Source: Nitzschia sp. pyKryTriq1
Taxonomy: Eukaryota > Bacillariophyta > Bacillariophyceae > Bacillariales > Bacillariaceae
NCBI GenBank assembly: GCA_956465555.1
Contig: OY101120.1
Location: 2,722,001-2,786,000 of the forward strand
Reading direction: 5' to 3'
Length of the DNA: 64,000 bases
Below are positions 39,048 through 48,983 of this stretch, one piece after another. Both the position numbers and the translations under genes were made by a program. Each line of letters starts with the position of its first letter. The first letter of the stretch is position 1. Below the pieces are notes generated by a model. That model did not search any database. It had not been told where the DNA came from and saw only the letters and a program-made list of their open reading frames with translations.

Positions 39048-39612
39048 TGCTAGGTTGAATTGTCTTTATTAAAAATACGAGTACTAGACTATTCTAACCA
39101 ATTTGTTTCGAAAGAAAAAAGGTAAGGAAGTGCATCTGGAGCATCGTGGCATCAGCATCATCGCATGGCACGGAGGGAGCACCGATTTTGTGAGGGCAGG
39201 ATATTTATACATCCACGTATCTGAATATTGGAATTGATCGGCCTCCTTTGGAAAATTGCGTCAACGGATCGCGGGGCTTGGTGCACCTCTTACTATTTTC
39301 GTCGAAGGTGAGGAGGCCAGGCGGCGCTCGCTCGAATGAATCGTTCCGACCCCCACGACCCTATCTTGCTTCCATCAAAATCGGTAAAAGGACAGACTCT
39401 GAACCGGCACGTCTGTCCCTCTTACGTCCCCCTTTTGGCTCGATCGTGCGTGCGTGTGTCAATGCGCGAAACCCTTCCCATGCTGGAGCCTCTCCGCGTG
39501 TCTCGCGTGTGCCCGCCGCCATGACAGCGCGGTTTTTTGTGTCAACCTCCCACAAACAAAACAACAAGCAATCAATCACTTTGGATCTATCCATCCATCT
39601 CCCTTCCAAACA
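39048..39612. other. Shared divergent promoter of the WD40 and TPS/TPP genes
   Basis: 565 bases between two start codons. No long repeats are seen. It has no TATA box I would defend. The short frames here are unsupported. Confidence 0.45.
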
Positions 39613-42600
39613 ATGAGTGCCAGTTCCAAGGTTCCGGTAGCGGCCCAAGCTGGTGCGATTGCGTTTGTTAATTTTCGAGTCCGATGTGAAACCTTGGGCC
39701 ATGGTGAAGAAGTGTTTCTGGCGCAGGAAGGGGATACGAAGCGGCAGAAGGTACGTCGTCGCCCGGTGACGCTGGATCCGTGAATGAGGCTCCGTGTCTG
39801 CGTAGACAAGTACCTGGTTTCTACAGAGATGTCACAATTTTATTTTATCGGCACTCCATATCTCTCGTCGGTCGAGGACGACGACGACGACGATGATGAT
39901 GATGACGGTTGACACCACGGCCGCTCCTGTCTCTCACCCCGTTTCCTTCCTCTACATTTATTCATTCCGGTGCAGTTAATGCCCCTCTATACGACAGCAG
40001 CTGAGTATCCCTGGTACAAGACAGCGCAGCCTATCGTCTTGAGCCTTTCAGGCCCAAGCAAAACGCCGTTTGTGGACCCGGACCCCCAGGCGCCCTCGAA
40101 TAATCTCCTGTTCAAGTACCGCTATATCATCCATCGCGCAGGAGTCTTCCATCGGTACGAGGATACCTCGGATTTCTCCCCCGGAGCTGCTGATAGCGAA
40201 GATGCTGGCGGCGACGTCGCCATGGATATCGGGATGGATGACCACAATGCCGGTAGCAACAGCCAGAGCATCGGCCCGTTATTCCACCAAGTTCCACTCC
40301 GCTTATTGGCGAACCGCGAGTCCTATGTGGTCAACGATGTGCTAGGCAAGACCACGGGGCCTCCCGATATAGATCACAACCGGCTGGACGCCTCGGGATA
40401 CGCCGGAAGCGCGGAAGAACAGACCCCGTCGGTCGCCACCATGCACTCCAGGTCGGGCAGTTTTGGAAAGACCTCCAACTTTCAAGTAGTGGGTGGCGGG
40501 GGCAATAAAGTGGGAAGTGGCTCGGCCTTGAATACGGTCGGGGCTAGCGCCACAGCCGCCCGCAAAAAGGCGGTGGGCTTTGCTCCGGCGCCACCGCCCT
40601 ATCATCGGGCCAAGGGCCCCACTGCTGTCCAAGCCGTGCATTTGAATTCGACGGACGGCCTGGTTGTCGTATCGGCGTTTCTACCAGTGGTCTTGCACCG
40701 AAGCGATCAAGGACAGTGGACTGCCGATTGGGATTATGAAGTCTTGTTGAGTATGCAAACGCATTTGCGAGTCACAAGAATTGGAGTAGTCAAGTGGAGA
40801 GGATGGCATGGAAATACGGGCTTAAAAGGAAGTCCCGAAGCAGGCGTCCCTGCAAATGAACACCATCTGGTGGAAGATTGTCTTCGACCCTTTAATTGTG
40901 TACCCGTTTGGATGGACACGACGCTATTTGGAGAAATGTAAGTTTTGTTCCTTGCGTTGCGTTGGTGCAGGTTCGCTCCTATCGTCCTTCGACGGATAAA
41001 GCCCTTCATGAAGTTGGCTAACCGAGCTCTTCTCTCCTGCTTCTTCCAGGTACAACGGATTTTGCAAAGGAGTCTTGTGGCCTGTCATGCATAATGTGAC
41101 ATCAGTCTACACGGCCGAGGCGGAAACGACGACTGGCCCGGGATCGAACAACTCGGGGGCTCGTAACTATGAGGAAGACCAGCAGCAGTTTTCGGAGTAC
41201 AGCATGGACGATTTCGAGCAAGGGCCGATTCATGGTGGACGTGGCCGCGAAAAAGAATTGTGGAGTGCTTACAACACTGTCAACCGAAAATTTGCCGAAG
41301 TCGTCGTTCAATATTTCAACGAGGGGGATCTAGTATGGATCCACGGCTTTCATCTGCTGATTTTGCCTTCGTACCTGACGAGACGAATCCCTATGGCCAA
41401 GGTGGGAATCTTTCTGCATACCCCCTTTCCAAGCTCAGAAATCTTTAGGACACTCTGGTGCAGAGAAGATCTTTTGAGGGGCATGTTGAACGCAGACCAA
41501 GTGGGCTTTCATTTGTTTGAATATGCTCGACACTTTTTGACATGCTGTCGTCGCTTACTTGGTCTCAACTATGGGATGATCCCCGATGCTTCGGGAGGGC
41601 ACACCTTGGCTATTGATACCAACGGCCGCCATGTAGCGGTCACGAGTATCCATGCCGGTATTGAGCCTCCCGTTTTGAATCAAATCTTAAATCATGACTC
41701 TACCATGGCGGAAGCGAACTCGATTCGAAGTCGCTTCTTTGGCCGGACAATCTTTTGTGCCATTGATCGTCTGGAGTCGCTCAAAGGGATCCCATTGAAA
41801 CTGTTAGCTGTGGAACGATTCCTACGACGATGCCCTGAGTGGGTCGGCAAAGTTGTTCTGATTCAAATTGGTATCTCGGCTCATGAACGAGGGGATGACT
41901 ACAAACGAACACGCAACGAAGTCACCGAGACGGTCAATCGAATCAATGAAATGTGGCCTGGCACGATACAATTTCAAGAATGCTCCGAGTCGAGCATGAA
42001 GCTTCAGCAACGGCTCGCCTTGATGCGCGCGGCTGACGTGGCTCTAGTGACTCCTATTCGCGATGGACTCAATCTGACTCCATTGGTACGTATGCCGCCG
42101 CTGTGTCTCGTATTGGATTCCACAATGGGAATATGAAACTTTGCTGGTTCCTCATTTTTTTTCTTTCACTCATTCCTTCGATAACAGGAGTACACCATCG
42201 CCCATCAAGATGCCCTGACACCAAAGGGGAAATCAGACGGGAGACGGCGCGGCCTCTGCATTCTCTCTGAATTTGCTAGCTGTACTCGTGTTATGCGAGG
42301 GGCTCTACATGTCAACCCTTGGAAGATTTCAGAGATTGCCAATGCCATGTTTCAAGCCCTCACCATGACAGACGATGAACGGATGCGACGAATCAGCACA
42401 GCCTGTGAATTTGTCACCCGTGTCACCACACAACGATGGGCGTTGGCTGTCATGTTGGATTTGAAGGGAGTACACAAGAGTATCAATCCGATTCAATATT
42501 CAGGTGCTGGACTTGGATTGGGGTACCGGCTTTTGGGGATGGACGTTGGCTTTGTTTCGTTGGATTTTTCCGCGGTTGCCAAAGCGTTCAAGAACTCGAG

Positions 42601-43873
42601 GTCTCGTTTGATATTGGTCGATTATGGTGGTACCATTGCCAGCAACGATAATGTGAGTATCACAAAGAGCAGAAAGAAATGCAAATATAAAAGCCGGAAG
42701 TGTGCCTCACCGTGTTTTCTTCGCTTTTTTCAGATTGATAACTTGGCAAGATTTCAGATGGTGAAAGAACGCAAGGAACACTCATTGCCCAGCGTTCAGA
42801 TGCTTACTACTCTCAAGGAACTATGTAACGATCGCAAGAACACGGTATTTGTCGTCTCTGGAAAGGAACGGCATTCTCTTACCAAGGTCTTTGGACATAT
42901 TCCACGGCTGGGCCTAGCCGCTGAGCATGGAATGTACATCTCCTGGCCAACTACGAAGAAGGGGGGACGACACCACTGGGAAACACTCGTCCCTATCACG
43001 GATAGATCGTGGCGTTCTCTCACGATGACCATCATGGAAGTTTACACCTCTCGAACCCATGGTAGTTACATCGAGGAGACCGAAATGAAGGTGCTTTGGC
43101 AGTACCGCGACGCGGACCTGGAATTTGGGTATTTGCAAGCCCGCGAGCTCGAAGACCATCTCTCCAACTGTCTTCGGGGCTTTGCGGTAGATATTCTCCA
43201 TGGTGGAATGGAAGAGGGCGGATACGTCGAGGTTCGTCCCAAGGGTGTAAACAAAGGGGTGTTAGCTATGAAGGTGATCAAGAATTTCCCTGCCATTGGC
43301 CAAATCGACAAGGTCGACTTTGCACTAACTTTGGGCGACGACCATTGTGACGAACCCATGCTCTCTGTGATGAGACAGATCGGCAGAAGAGTCCATGATG
43401 CGAGACGGATCAAGCAGGGTGAAGACCCTTTGCCTGATCTTCCCTCGACGATGACTCTAGTGGATGTATCTGGATGCGACGAGTACTTGGCTCCAAATCT
43501 GGAGGTCTTCACCTGTACCGTTGGAAAGAAGCCGAGCGCGGCGGCCAACTATCTTCATGATGTGAATGAAGTTCAAGAGCTCTTGGATGCTCTCGTAAAG
43601 GTGTCCACACGTGACCACAAGTTTTACTCGTCCGTAGATCTTCGCAACTACGCCCAAGACCAGCTGAATCCTGATCGGCGCTTCGATGGTGCTACCGTCA
43701 GTACTGGTTTTGGCTTGCCCAAGTCAATGAGCTTGGATCAGCTCCAACAGCAGAATGTGGCAATGGAAGATCCTGCCGAAAAGAAAGAGGAACGGATTAG
43801 TTCGACCATCGGAGAATACTTGGGTGCGATCCAAGATGAGGAGGACGACGACGATGGCGTGTTCTTCTTCTAG
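39613..43873 (+). CDS. Trehalose-6-phosphate synthase/phosphatase fusion with CBM20-like N terminus, five exons
   Basis: Exons: 39613-39750, 39976-40937, 41050-42085, 42188-42652, 42734-43873, all with GT-AG introns and continuous homology across the joints (for example FGEMYNGFCKGVLWP over intron 2). Product 1,246 residues. About residues 16-105 resemble a CBM20 starch-binding fold (VNFRVRCETLGHGEEVFLAQ ... YRYIIHRAG). A disordered insert follows, then a GT20 synthase domain (to about 740) and a HAD-type phosphatase domain (about 850-1200). The synthase keeps DRLxxxKGIPLK and RDGLN (704 onward), but SNRLP is SAFLP and HDYHL is HGFHL (465-469). The phosphatase nucleophile motif is DYGGT (857-861) where DYDGT is expected. 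The later GDDxxDE motif is intact. Canonically it would convert UDP-glucose and glucose-6-phosphate to trehalose. Here a regulatory role seems plausible. Confidence 0.92.
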
Positions 43874-44031
43874 CTTCGTAGTACTCGGACGGCACAAGGA
43901 TGCATCCGATATTAAAACTATGTAGAAGAATTACGTACTAAAAGAAATACTGACTTCTAATGTATAAATTGGACTAGTCTACGCAGTGTGCAATTTATTT
44001 TGGCGCAGTTGGGAACAAGAAGTCTCCTGTA
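43874..44031. other. 3' flank of the TPS/TPP gene
   Basis: Short spacer between the TPS/TPP stop and the relic of the third DHxAW gene. Nothing notable is seen. Confidence 0.4.
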
Positions 44032-44210
44032 CTAGCCGCCTCTTGACGCCGACGAAGAAGAGGAGTCGTCGTCGTCGAGGGAAGTCCTCAAGTCTTCTGG
44101 TTGTTCAGCCCCGCTGGTTTCTTCTTGTGCTGCTGGTTCTCCCATCTTTGATGACGGAGGTCGAGGGGGATCTTGGAATGGAGAAGTGCTACCACGATCA
44201 TCACCAGCAC
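44032..44210 (-). pseudogene. Relic of a third DHxAW gene
   Basis: On the minus strand, 44210 to the TAG at 44034-44032 translates to RAGDDRGSTSPFQDPPRPPS, then SKMGEPAAQEETSGAEQPED, LRTSL and DDDDSSSSSASRGG. This matches the C-terminal part of the protein at 27067 (PPRPPSSKMGGPAAQTEET, EEDLRTSL), both as DNA and as protein. The conserved DHxAW helix and the N terminus are not found upstream, where the sequence is unrelated or repetitive. So it is a 5'-truncated copy, or a last exon whose upstream exons I could not find. It is head to head with the HA gene at 45428, the same arrangement as module 2. Confidence 0.7.
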
Positions 44211-45427
44211 GGCGGTGCGCAGCCTTGGGGGAGAATTTGGGAGAGAAGGGGCGTCTGACGAGTACCGGTGGTAGCCTTGTCCAACAAGTATTCTGCGAAG
44301 TCTTTTGGTATGTACTGTACTCGTACTCTACTCATAGTACGGTGGTACTCGTCTATGAATGTCGCGTGGCTTTCCGTCCCGCCTGATGGACGATGATGTC
44401 CCAGACGATGATGTCTTCGATCATTAAGTATTCTTTGACGATGATGTCTTCGATCATTAAATATTCTTTGGTGTACCGTACTTGAACTCCAACCCCTAAT
44501 TCGTTCGCACGCACGTAATGAGATGCCCCATGTTCGATGAATGGCAGCGGAGGCCAGGCGGGTTCGCACTTGTTCTCCAAGGGGGCAGAGCGTGGTCCTC
44601 CATACAAGAAGTAGTCACAGGCGAAAGAGAAGAGTTGGTGTTCGCTCTCATTCATCATCCATCATCATTCTCCAAAATGCGTAGTGGTGCGCTCGATCCG
44701 GAAAAAAGCGCATCACAACATCTCTGACTTCCGACGAACACCTTCGGCACCTTCTTGACGACTGGTGGACCACCTACTCGGCAATAATGGTCATTTCAAC
44801 GGGTATGCTGGTACTAGATATGACGGAAGACATGCATATTAGTTCGCACCTTCCTCCGTCCGTCCCTTGCTTTCTACCAGCGAACTTACAGAACGGTCAT
44901 ATCAACAGGGCAAGCTGGTAATACCGCATCAGTGTATCATCCTGGCAGGGTACTACCTGGTACTGTATTCGGAGAAATAATGGACCGATCATTCGAAGGA
45001 AAAAAGGTCCTCTCTACAAGAGCTTTGATACAGAAATGAATTGGGCTTCTAGTTTTCTGAGTACCTGGCAGAGAGATAGCAGAACGACAGTTCAGAGGCG
45101 ATAAAAGGCCTTGGCAGGTGTTCGCTGGCTCTCGCATTCTCCAAACTGTCCATTTCTACGTATGTCTGTACTGTATCGGTACAAGCACAGCAGGTTCGTT
45201 GCAAAAGAGACAAAAAATGCGGCCGGAGAAAGTTCACGTGGTAGGTGGTATTCTCTGTGCTGTACGAAGAACACGAATTTCAAACAATCAACCCCACAAA
45301 TACCGGTAGTGTAATACCGGAAAGTCATCTCGATCCGGCATCAAGAGCATCACAAACTCAAAACGCGGAACTACTATAGAAGCAGAACAGATCCCACAAT
45401 ATCCACAAACACAAAGTAACAATCAAG
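44211..45427. other. Intergenic region of module 3
   Basis: This contains a 33-base tandem duplication (44404-44469) and two related words near 44790 and 44893 (GGTCAT...CAACxGGxxxGCTGG). A block at 44957-45060 has a reverse complement that resembles 26690-26790 in module 2. No intact gene is supported. Confidence 0.5.
44404..44469 (+). repeat. 33-base tandem duplication
   Basis: Two adjacent units, each GACGATGATGTCTTCGATCA followed by TTAA(G/A)TATTCTTT, differ at one base. A partial third unit (GACGATGATGTCCCA) lies just upstream. Confidence 0.85.
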
Positions 45428-46203
45428 ATGACTCCGCCCTCCGCCCAATCCATCCTCTTCCAGCCCATCCTCTTTTATGATGAGGAGGAGCAAAAAGAAG
45501 AAGAAACCTCGCTGCTGTTTTGCTGTCGAGATGAATTGCTGGCCAAGTTTAAAGAAGAATACGGCCATTCTTGTTCTGTGCCAACGTGTTGCTGGCCTCA
45601 GGTAGGTTGCTCGTCAAGAAAGCGAAGGGTGTTTTTTGGCAAAGGCGTGTGTCAGTCAAGTACATGGAAACTAACAACGCGTTATTTCGCTTCTCTTGTT
45701 CTTAGAATGATCAACAACTCGCGCAGTGGGTAGAAATGCTCCGGCGATATCAGCACAAGCAGGAACTGATCGAACAAGGCCAGTTCGTCGACGTTCGAAG
45801 CTTTGTCCTCTCTGGTACAAGCCATGTCGTCCAACAACCACTTCTTACCGCAAATACTGCCAATGCAGGAGCGGTATCATGTGCATTCCTCAACACAACT
45901 CTTGATGTGGTGACGGTGGGTGGTACCTCGTCGTCGCACGATGACTCCGATGGTGTGGAGGAAGCTACTAATAATGGGGGAAACACTCTTCATCGAAACG
46001 AACTTCTCAAGGACAACATGTCGCAATTTTATCAAGATTTGGCCAAGGCACGATTAGGAAGCGATGATCTATCATCCGCCTGCAGCTCGGACGAAGAAAG
46101 CGACTGGGACGAGGAGGAAGAGGAGGAGGACGAAGGTTCCTCATCCTCAGATCTATTCAACTCTTTCAAGAGCCGGTACGGTGGGATATCTGAATGGCCA
46201 TAA
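45428..46203 (+). CDS. HA-domain protein, copy 3, two exons
   Basis: Exon 1 (45428-45601) ends ...CCTCAG, and a donor GTAGGT starts at 45602. The acceptor (TTCTTAG) ends at 45705, and exon 2 runs 45706-46203; the intron is 104 bases, phase 0. The joined protein has 223 residues and one HA domain: RDELLAKFKEEYGHSCSVP, then PQNDQQLAQWVEMLRRYQHK. The second half of that domain exists only after splicing, which confirms the model. The C-terminal half is acidic and Ser-rich with no second HA repeat, unlike the two other copies. Probably a nuclear, nucleic acid-binding protein. Confidence 0.78.
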
Positions 46204-46388
46204 AGAAGAACACCTGGTCTGCCACGCCACATTGTTTTTGCTAACGTCGTCAGCCAACAACAACTTTGCTGCTTCTGGCGCCCTGATATAGTAAGTAGTA
46301 TCTACTAGACCTTTGTACTACACCACAAAATAGGGTAGTGGCAATAGATTTTCGATAAGACGTTCTTCGAAAGCTTCTTGAATATGTA

Positions 46389-48983
46389 TTAGCTGGGCCA
46401 CCGCAGCTCACCATCATCTGACAAGGACGTAGAGTAGTGCAAAAGACGTACAGCTTCCGTGGCGGGTCGTTGTTGCAATGTAGACGAAGAAGAAGACATT
46501 TCCAGCTTAGGAAGAGACCTTGATCGAGCCATCGCCATGAAATGGTCGGAATGAGCCATTGGTGGTGGTCTTGACAAGGCACCGGCAGAATGACGGCTCG
46601 ACATCGCGGACGGATGCTTCTTCCGATTGGGTGGAATGTTGATGGTGGTGGTGGAGGAAGAAGTTGATAGACTAGGTGACACAGCCGTTAGATTGGAAGG
46701 CTGCGGGGCTTCTTGGTTGCGGCCGATGCCGGAATGCAAACAACTCCAGTCATTCAACAAAAGTCGATATAGATCATGGTCACCTCGTTGGTGATGACGG
46801 CTTGAGTAGTCCAAAAAGCTCGCCTTGAGAGTCTCGATGCTATCACTGTCGGAAGGCGATCGCTTATCCGAAGGCGTCAGGAGAAACAGACGCAAGCAAA
46901 ACGCTTCAGCTGCCGTAAGAATGTTGGAGTTGGTACTTGCGGTTTGTCTTTCGATCAAATTGACCATACGACTCAAAATGGGATCGATTTCATCGACTTC
47001 TTCTAGCAACATCAGTGGACTCAAGGGTCGTCTTCCTTTGTCCTCGCCTGATTTCAAAAGAGGCGTCAAGAACGGAATGTGATTCGTCGTCTCTCCTAGT
47101 GTCTGGGAAATCTTCTTGGCGAAAGGGCAAGTCTTGTCGTTCAAAATTGCAGCATCGTTGTGGTCGTCCTCCTCACCGAAGTCGACGTTTGCCTTGATAC
47201 CAATGACTAGCTGCCATGTTGGTTTCGGGGAGTACTGTTCAAGGCTTTTGCCCATGTCATAGACGGATGGTAGGTCCACACTGACATTGGTGGAACTGTA
47301 GAGGACCAGCACCATCCGACTGACGCCATTGCATTTCAGTGGGACGGCTGCCGCCGTTCTGATCCCATGGAGCAAAGCGGGTGCGGCATGGGCATCCGAA
47401 ACAGGATCTAACACTCTCAAATCGTGTTCCCACTGTGCTTCGCCAGAGAGATACACACGACCTGGAAGACCTTTTCCTGGCAGGAAGAAGAGCGACGAGC
47501 AGTTTTCCCCAAAACATTCCATCGATTTTCTTGTTCGTGGAGCGACGTCGTTCCTGCTAATGTACCCAGCATGACAAAGTTGGACTTTCGACGACGGATC
47601 GTTTGGAGAATTTTGAGCGTCATCGATGGAGTACGTTGCAACATTAGTCGTTCGGACCATCGATGGCACCCAGCAGCTAGCGTGCTGGAATGGAAGCTTG
47701 TGCTCTTGCATGTAAAGAGCTATCATGTCCAAGAATGTCTGGCCCTGGTGCCTCGAAGAAAAGGAGAAACCATTAACAGGGCGGACCGAGCCCTCGCATG
47801 AATCATCTTGATCGGAGGAAGAGCCAAAACTAGTTTCTTCCACAAGAGCAGCTGATGTGGAGGTGTTATGTGCATGCGGCTGGTGCTGCCCGATGAGCTG
47901 ATCGAGTAAATGATGATCAAGGTCGTCTTGATTGTTGGAAGAAAGATTTGGACGATAAGGAACCACCATCTCGTCGTCGAAAATTTCCAATTTCAGATCG
48001 TCCTTGTCCAGATGAGAGGAGGAAACTCTCCGCGGCCTCTTGGCGCAAGGCAACGAAGCAAAGTTATTTCGACGACGTTGGATTGCTTTGAGATCCCTCT
48101 GGGCTCGACCGGCTCTTTTCTCGAGCTCTTCCACACTCGATATCCAGTCGCTAGCGTGAAGCATCATCCTGTAGGATCCTACTCCAGGACTATCGCGGTT
48201 TTGTTGTTGTTCTTGTTGAAAAAGTTTCAACAGATAGAATTGCCACTGCATAGAAACGTTGAAGCGGACTTCAAGTGTTGAAATCTCAGATGGTAACGCT
48301 TCCAAGAACTTGTGTTGCAAGGTCGCCAAACATTCCGCAGAATCTTCTTGGTTTTGCAGTCTTGCTGATCCTGCTGATGTTACTGGCTGGAAGGATCTTG
48401 AGCTCAATTTCGCACTCTTCATCTTTTTAGAGAGGCGACTGGCCTTGCACATCAAAATATCGCCCAAAAATTGATTCAATTTCACATTGCTGGGTAGTGG
48501 AAGACATCCATTATCGAACGAGGCAACAAGACGATCCGTGTACTCTACTTCTGCGCTCGTCCAGCGACCCGTTCTTCGAGATGGGCGGTTGGGGTCGCTG
48601 TTGCTGGTGCTGAGAGAGCAGGAGGAAGAGGAGGAGTCGTCCTCCACCACCAAGTTCGATCCAAGTGTGGTAAACCTCGAGTAGACAGCTGCTGCGGCGG
48701 CAGCCGAATCCACAGCTGCTGCGCGATCGGCCCCATCCATCGACAAGGACGACTCCTCGTCCTCTTCGTGGTCCTCGTCACGTCTCGAATGTTTCTTGCT
48801 TGATTTACTTTGTTTTGCCGAGTAGTACGACAACGACGACGAACAATCATCCTCCCAATCGAATCCTCGTCCTCGCGGCCGTCCTCCATGATTCTTCTTC
48901 TTATTCTCCTTCCGCAGCTGAATGGACTTTTCCAAATCTTGAAAATCCAGAGGGATCAGGTACAATTCGGGTCTCAGGACCAA
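46389..48983 (-). CDS. GAF-like sensor/regulator with a GRWT domain; 5' end unresolved
   Basis: At least 864 residues. The frame has no ATG at its left limit: 48983 is a TTG codon, and the frame stays open upstream to about 49079 and encodes FFFECPSCRVGLVLRPELYL. This CxxC segment looks real, so one or more 5' exons are probably missing; a CAG acceptor at 49021-49019 is a candidate. About residues 138-200 hold RTGRWTSAEVEYTDRLVASF and following LPLP...FLGDILMCKASRLSKKMK, a Myb-like helical domain I know from diatom unknowns. A helical region follows (about 220-260). About 412-597 form a GAF-like domain (FFLPGKGLPGRVYLSGEAQW and DPVSDAHAAPALLHGIRTAA), akin to the GAF part of plant NIN-like nitrate sensors. 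The tail is disordered. Likely a ligand-responsive transcription regulator. Confidence 0.72.
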   Translation of the reverse strand: MVLRPELYLIPLDFQDLEKSIQLRKENKKKNHGGRPRGRGFDWEDDCSSSLSYYSAKQSKSSKKHSRRDEDHEEDEESSLSMDGADRAAAVDSAAAAAAVYSRFTTLGSNLVVEDDSSSSSCSLSTSNSDPNRPSRRTGRWTSAEVEYTDRLVASFDNGCLPLPSNVKLNQFLGDILMCKASRLSKKMKSAKLSSRSFQPVTSAGSARLQNQEDSAECLATLQHKFLEALPSEISTLEVRFNVSMQWQFYLLKLFQQEQQQNRDSPGVGSYRMMLHASDWISSVEELEKRAGRAQRDLKAIQRRRNNFASLPCAKRPRRVSSSHLDKDDLKLEIFDDEMVVPYRPNLSSNNQDDLDHHLLDQLIGQHQPHAHNTSTSAALVEETSFGSSSDQDDSCEGSVRPVNGFSFSSRHQGQTFLDMIALYMQEHKLPFQHASCWVPSMVRTTNVATYSIDDAQNSPNDPSSKVQLCHAGYISRNDVAPRTRKSMECFGENCSSLFFLPGKGLPGRVYLSGEAQWEHDLRVLDPVSDAHAAPALLHGIRTAAAVPLKCNGVSRMVLVLYSSTNVSVDLPSVYDMGKSLEQYSPKPTWQLVIGIKANVDFGEEDDHNDAAILNDKTCPFAKKISQTLGETTNHIPFLTPLLKSGEDKGRRPLSPLMLLEEVDEIDPILSRMVNLIERQTASTNSNILTAAEAFCLRLFLLTPSDKRSPSDSDSIETLKASFLDYSSRHHQRGDHDLYRLLLNDWSCLHSGIGRNQEAPQPSNLTAVSPSLSTSSSTTTINIPPNRKKHPSAMSSRHSAGALSRPPPMAHSDHFMAMARSRSLPKLEMSSSSSTLQQRPATEAVRLLHYSTSLSDDGELRWPS

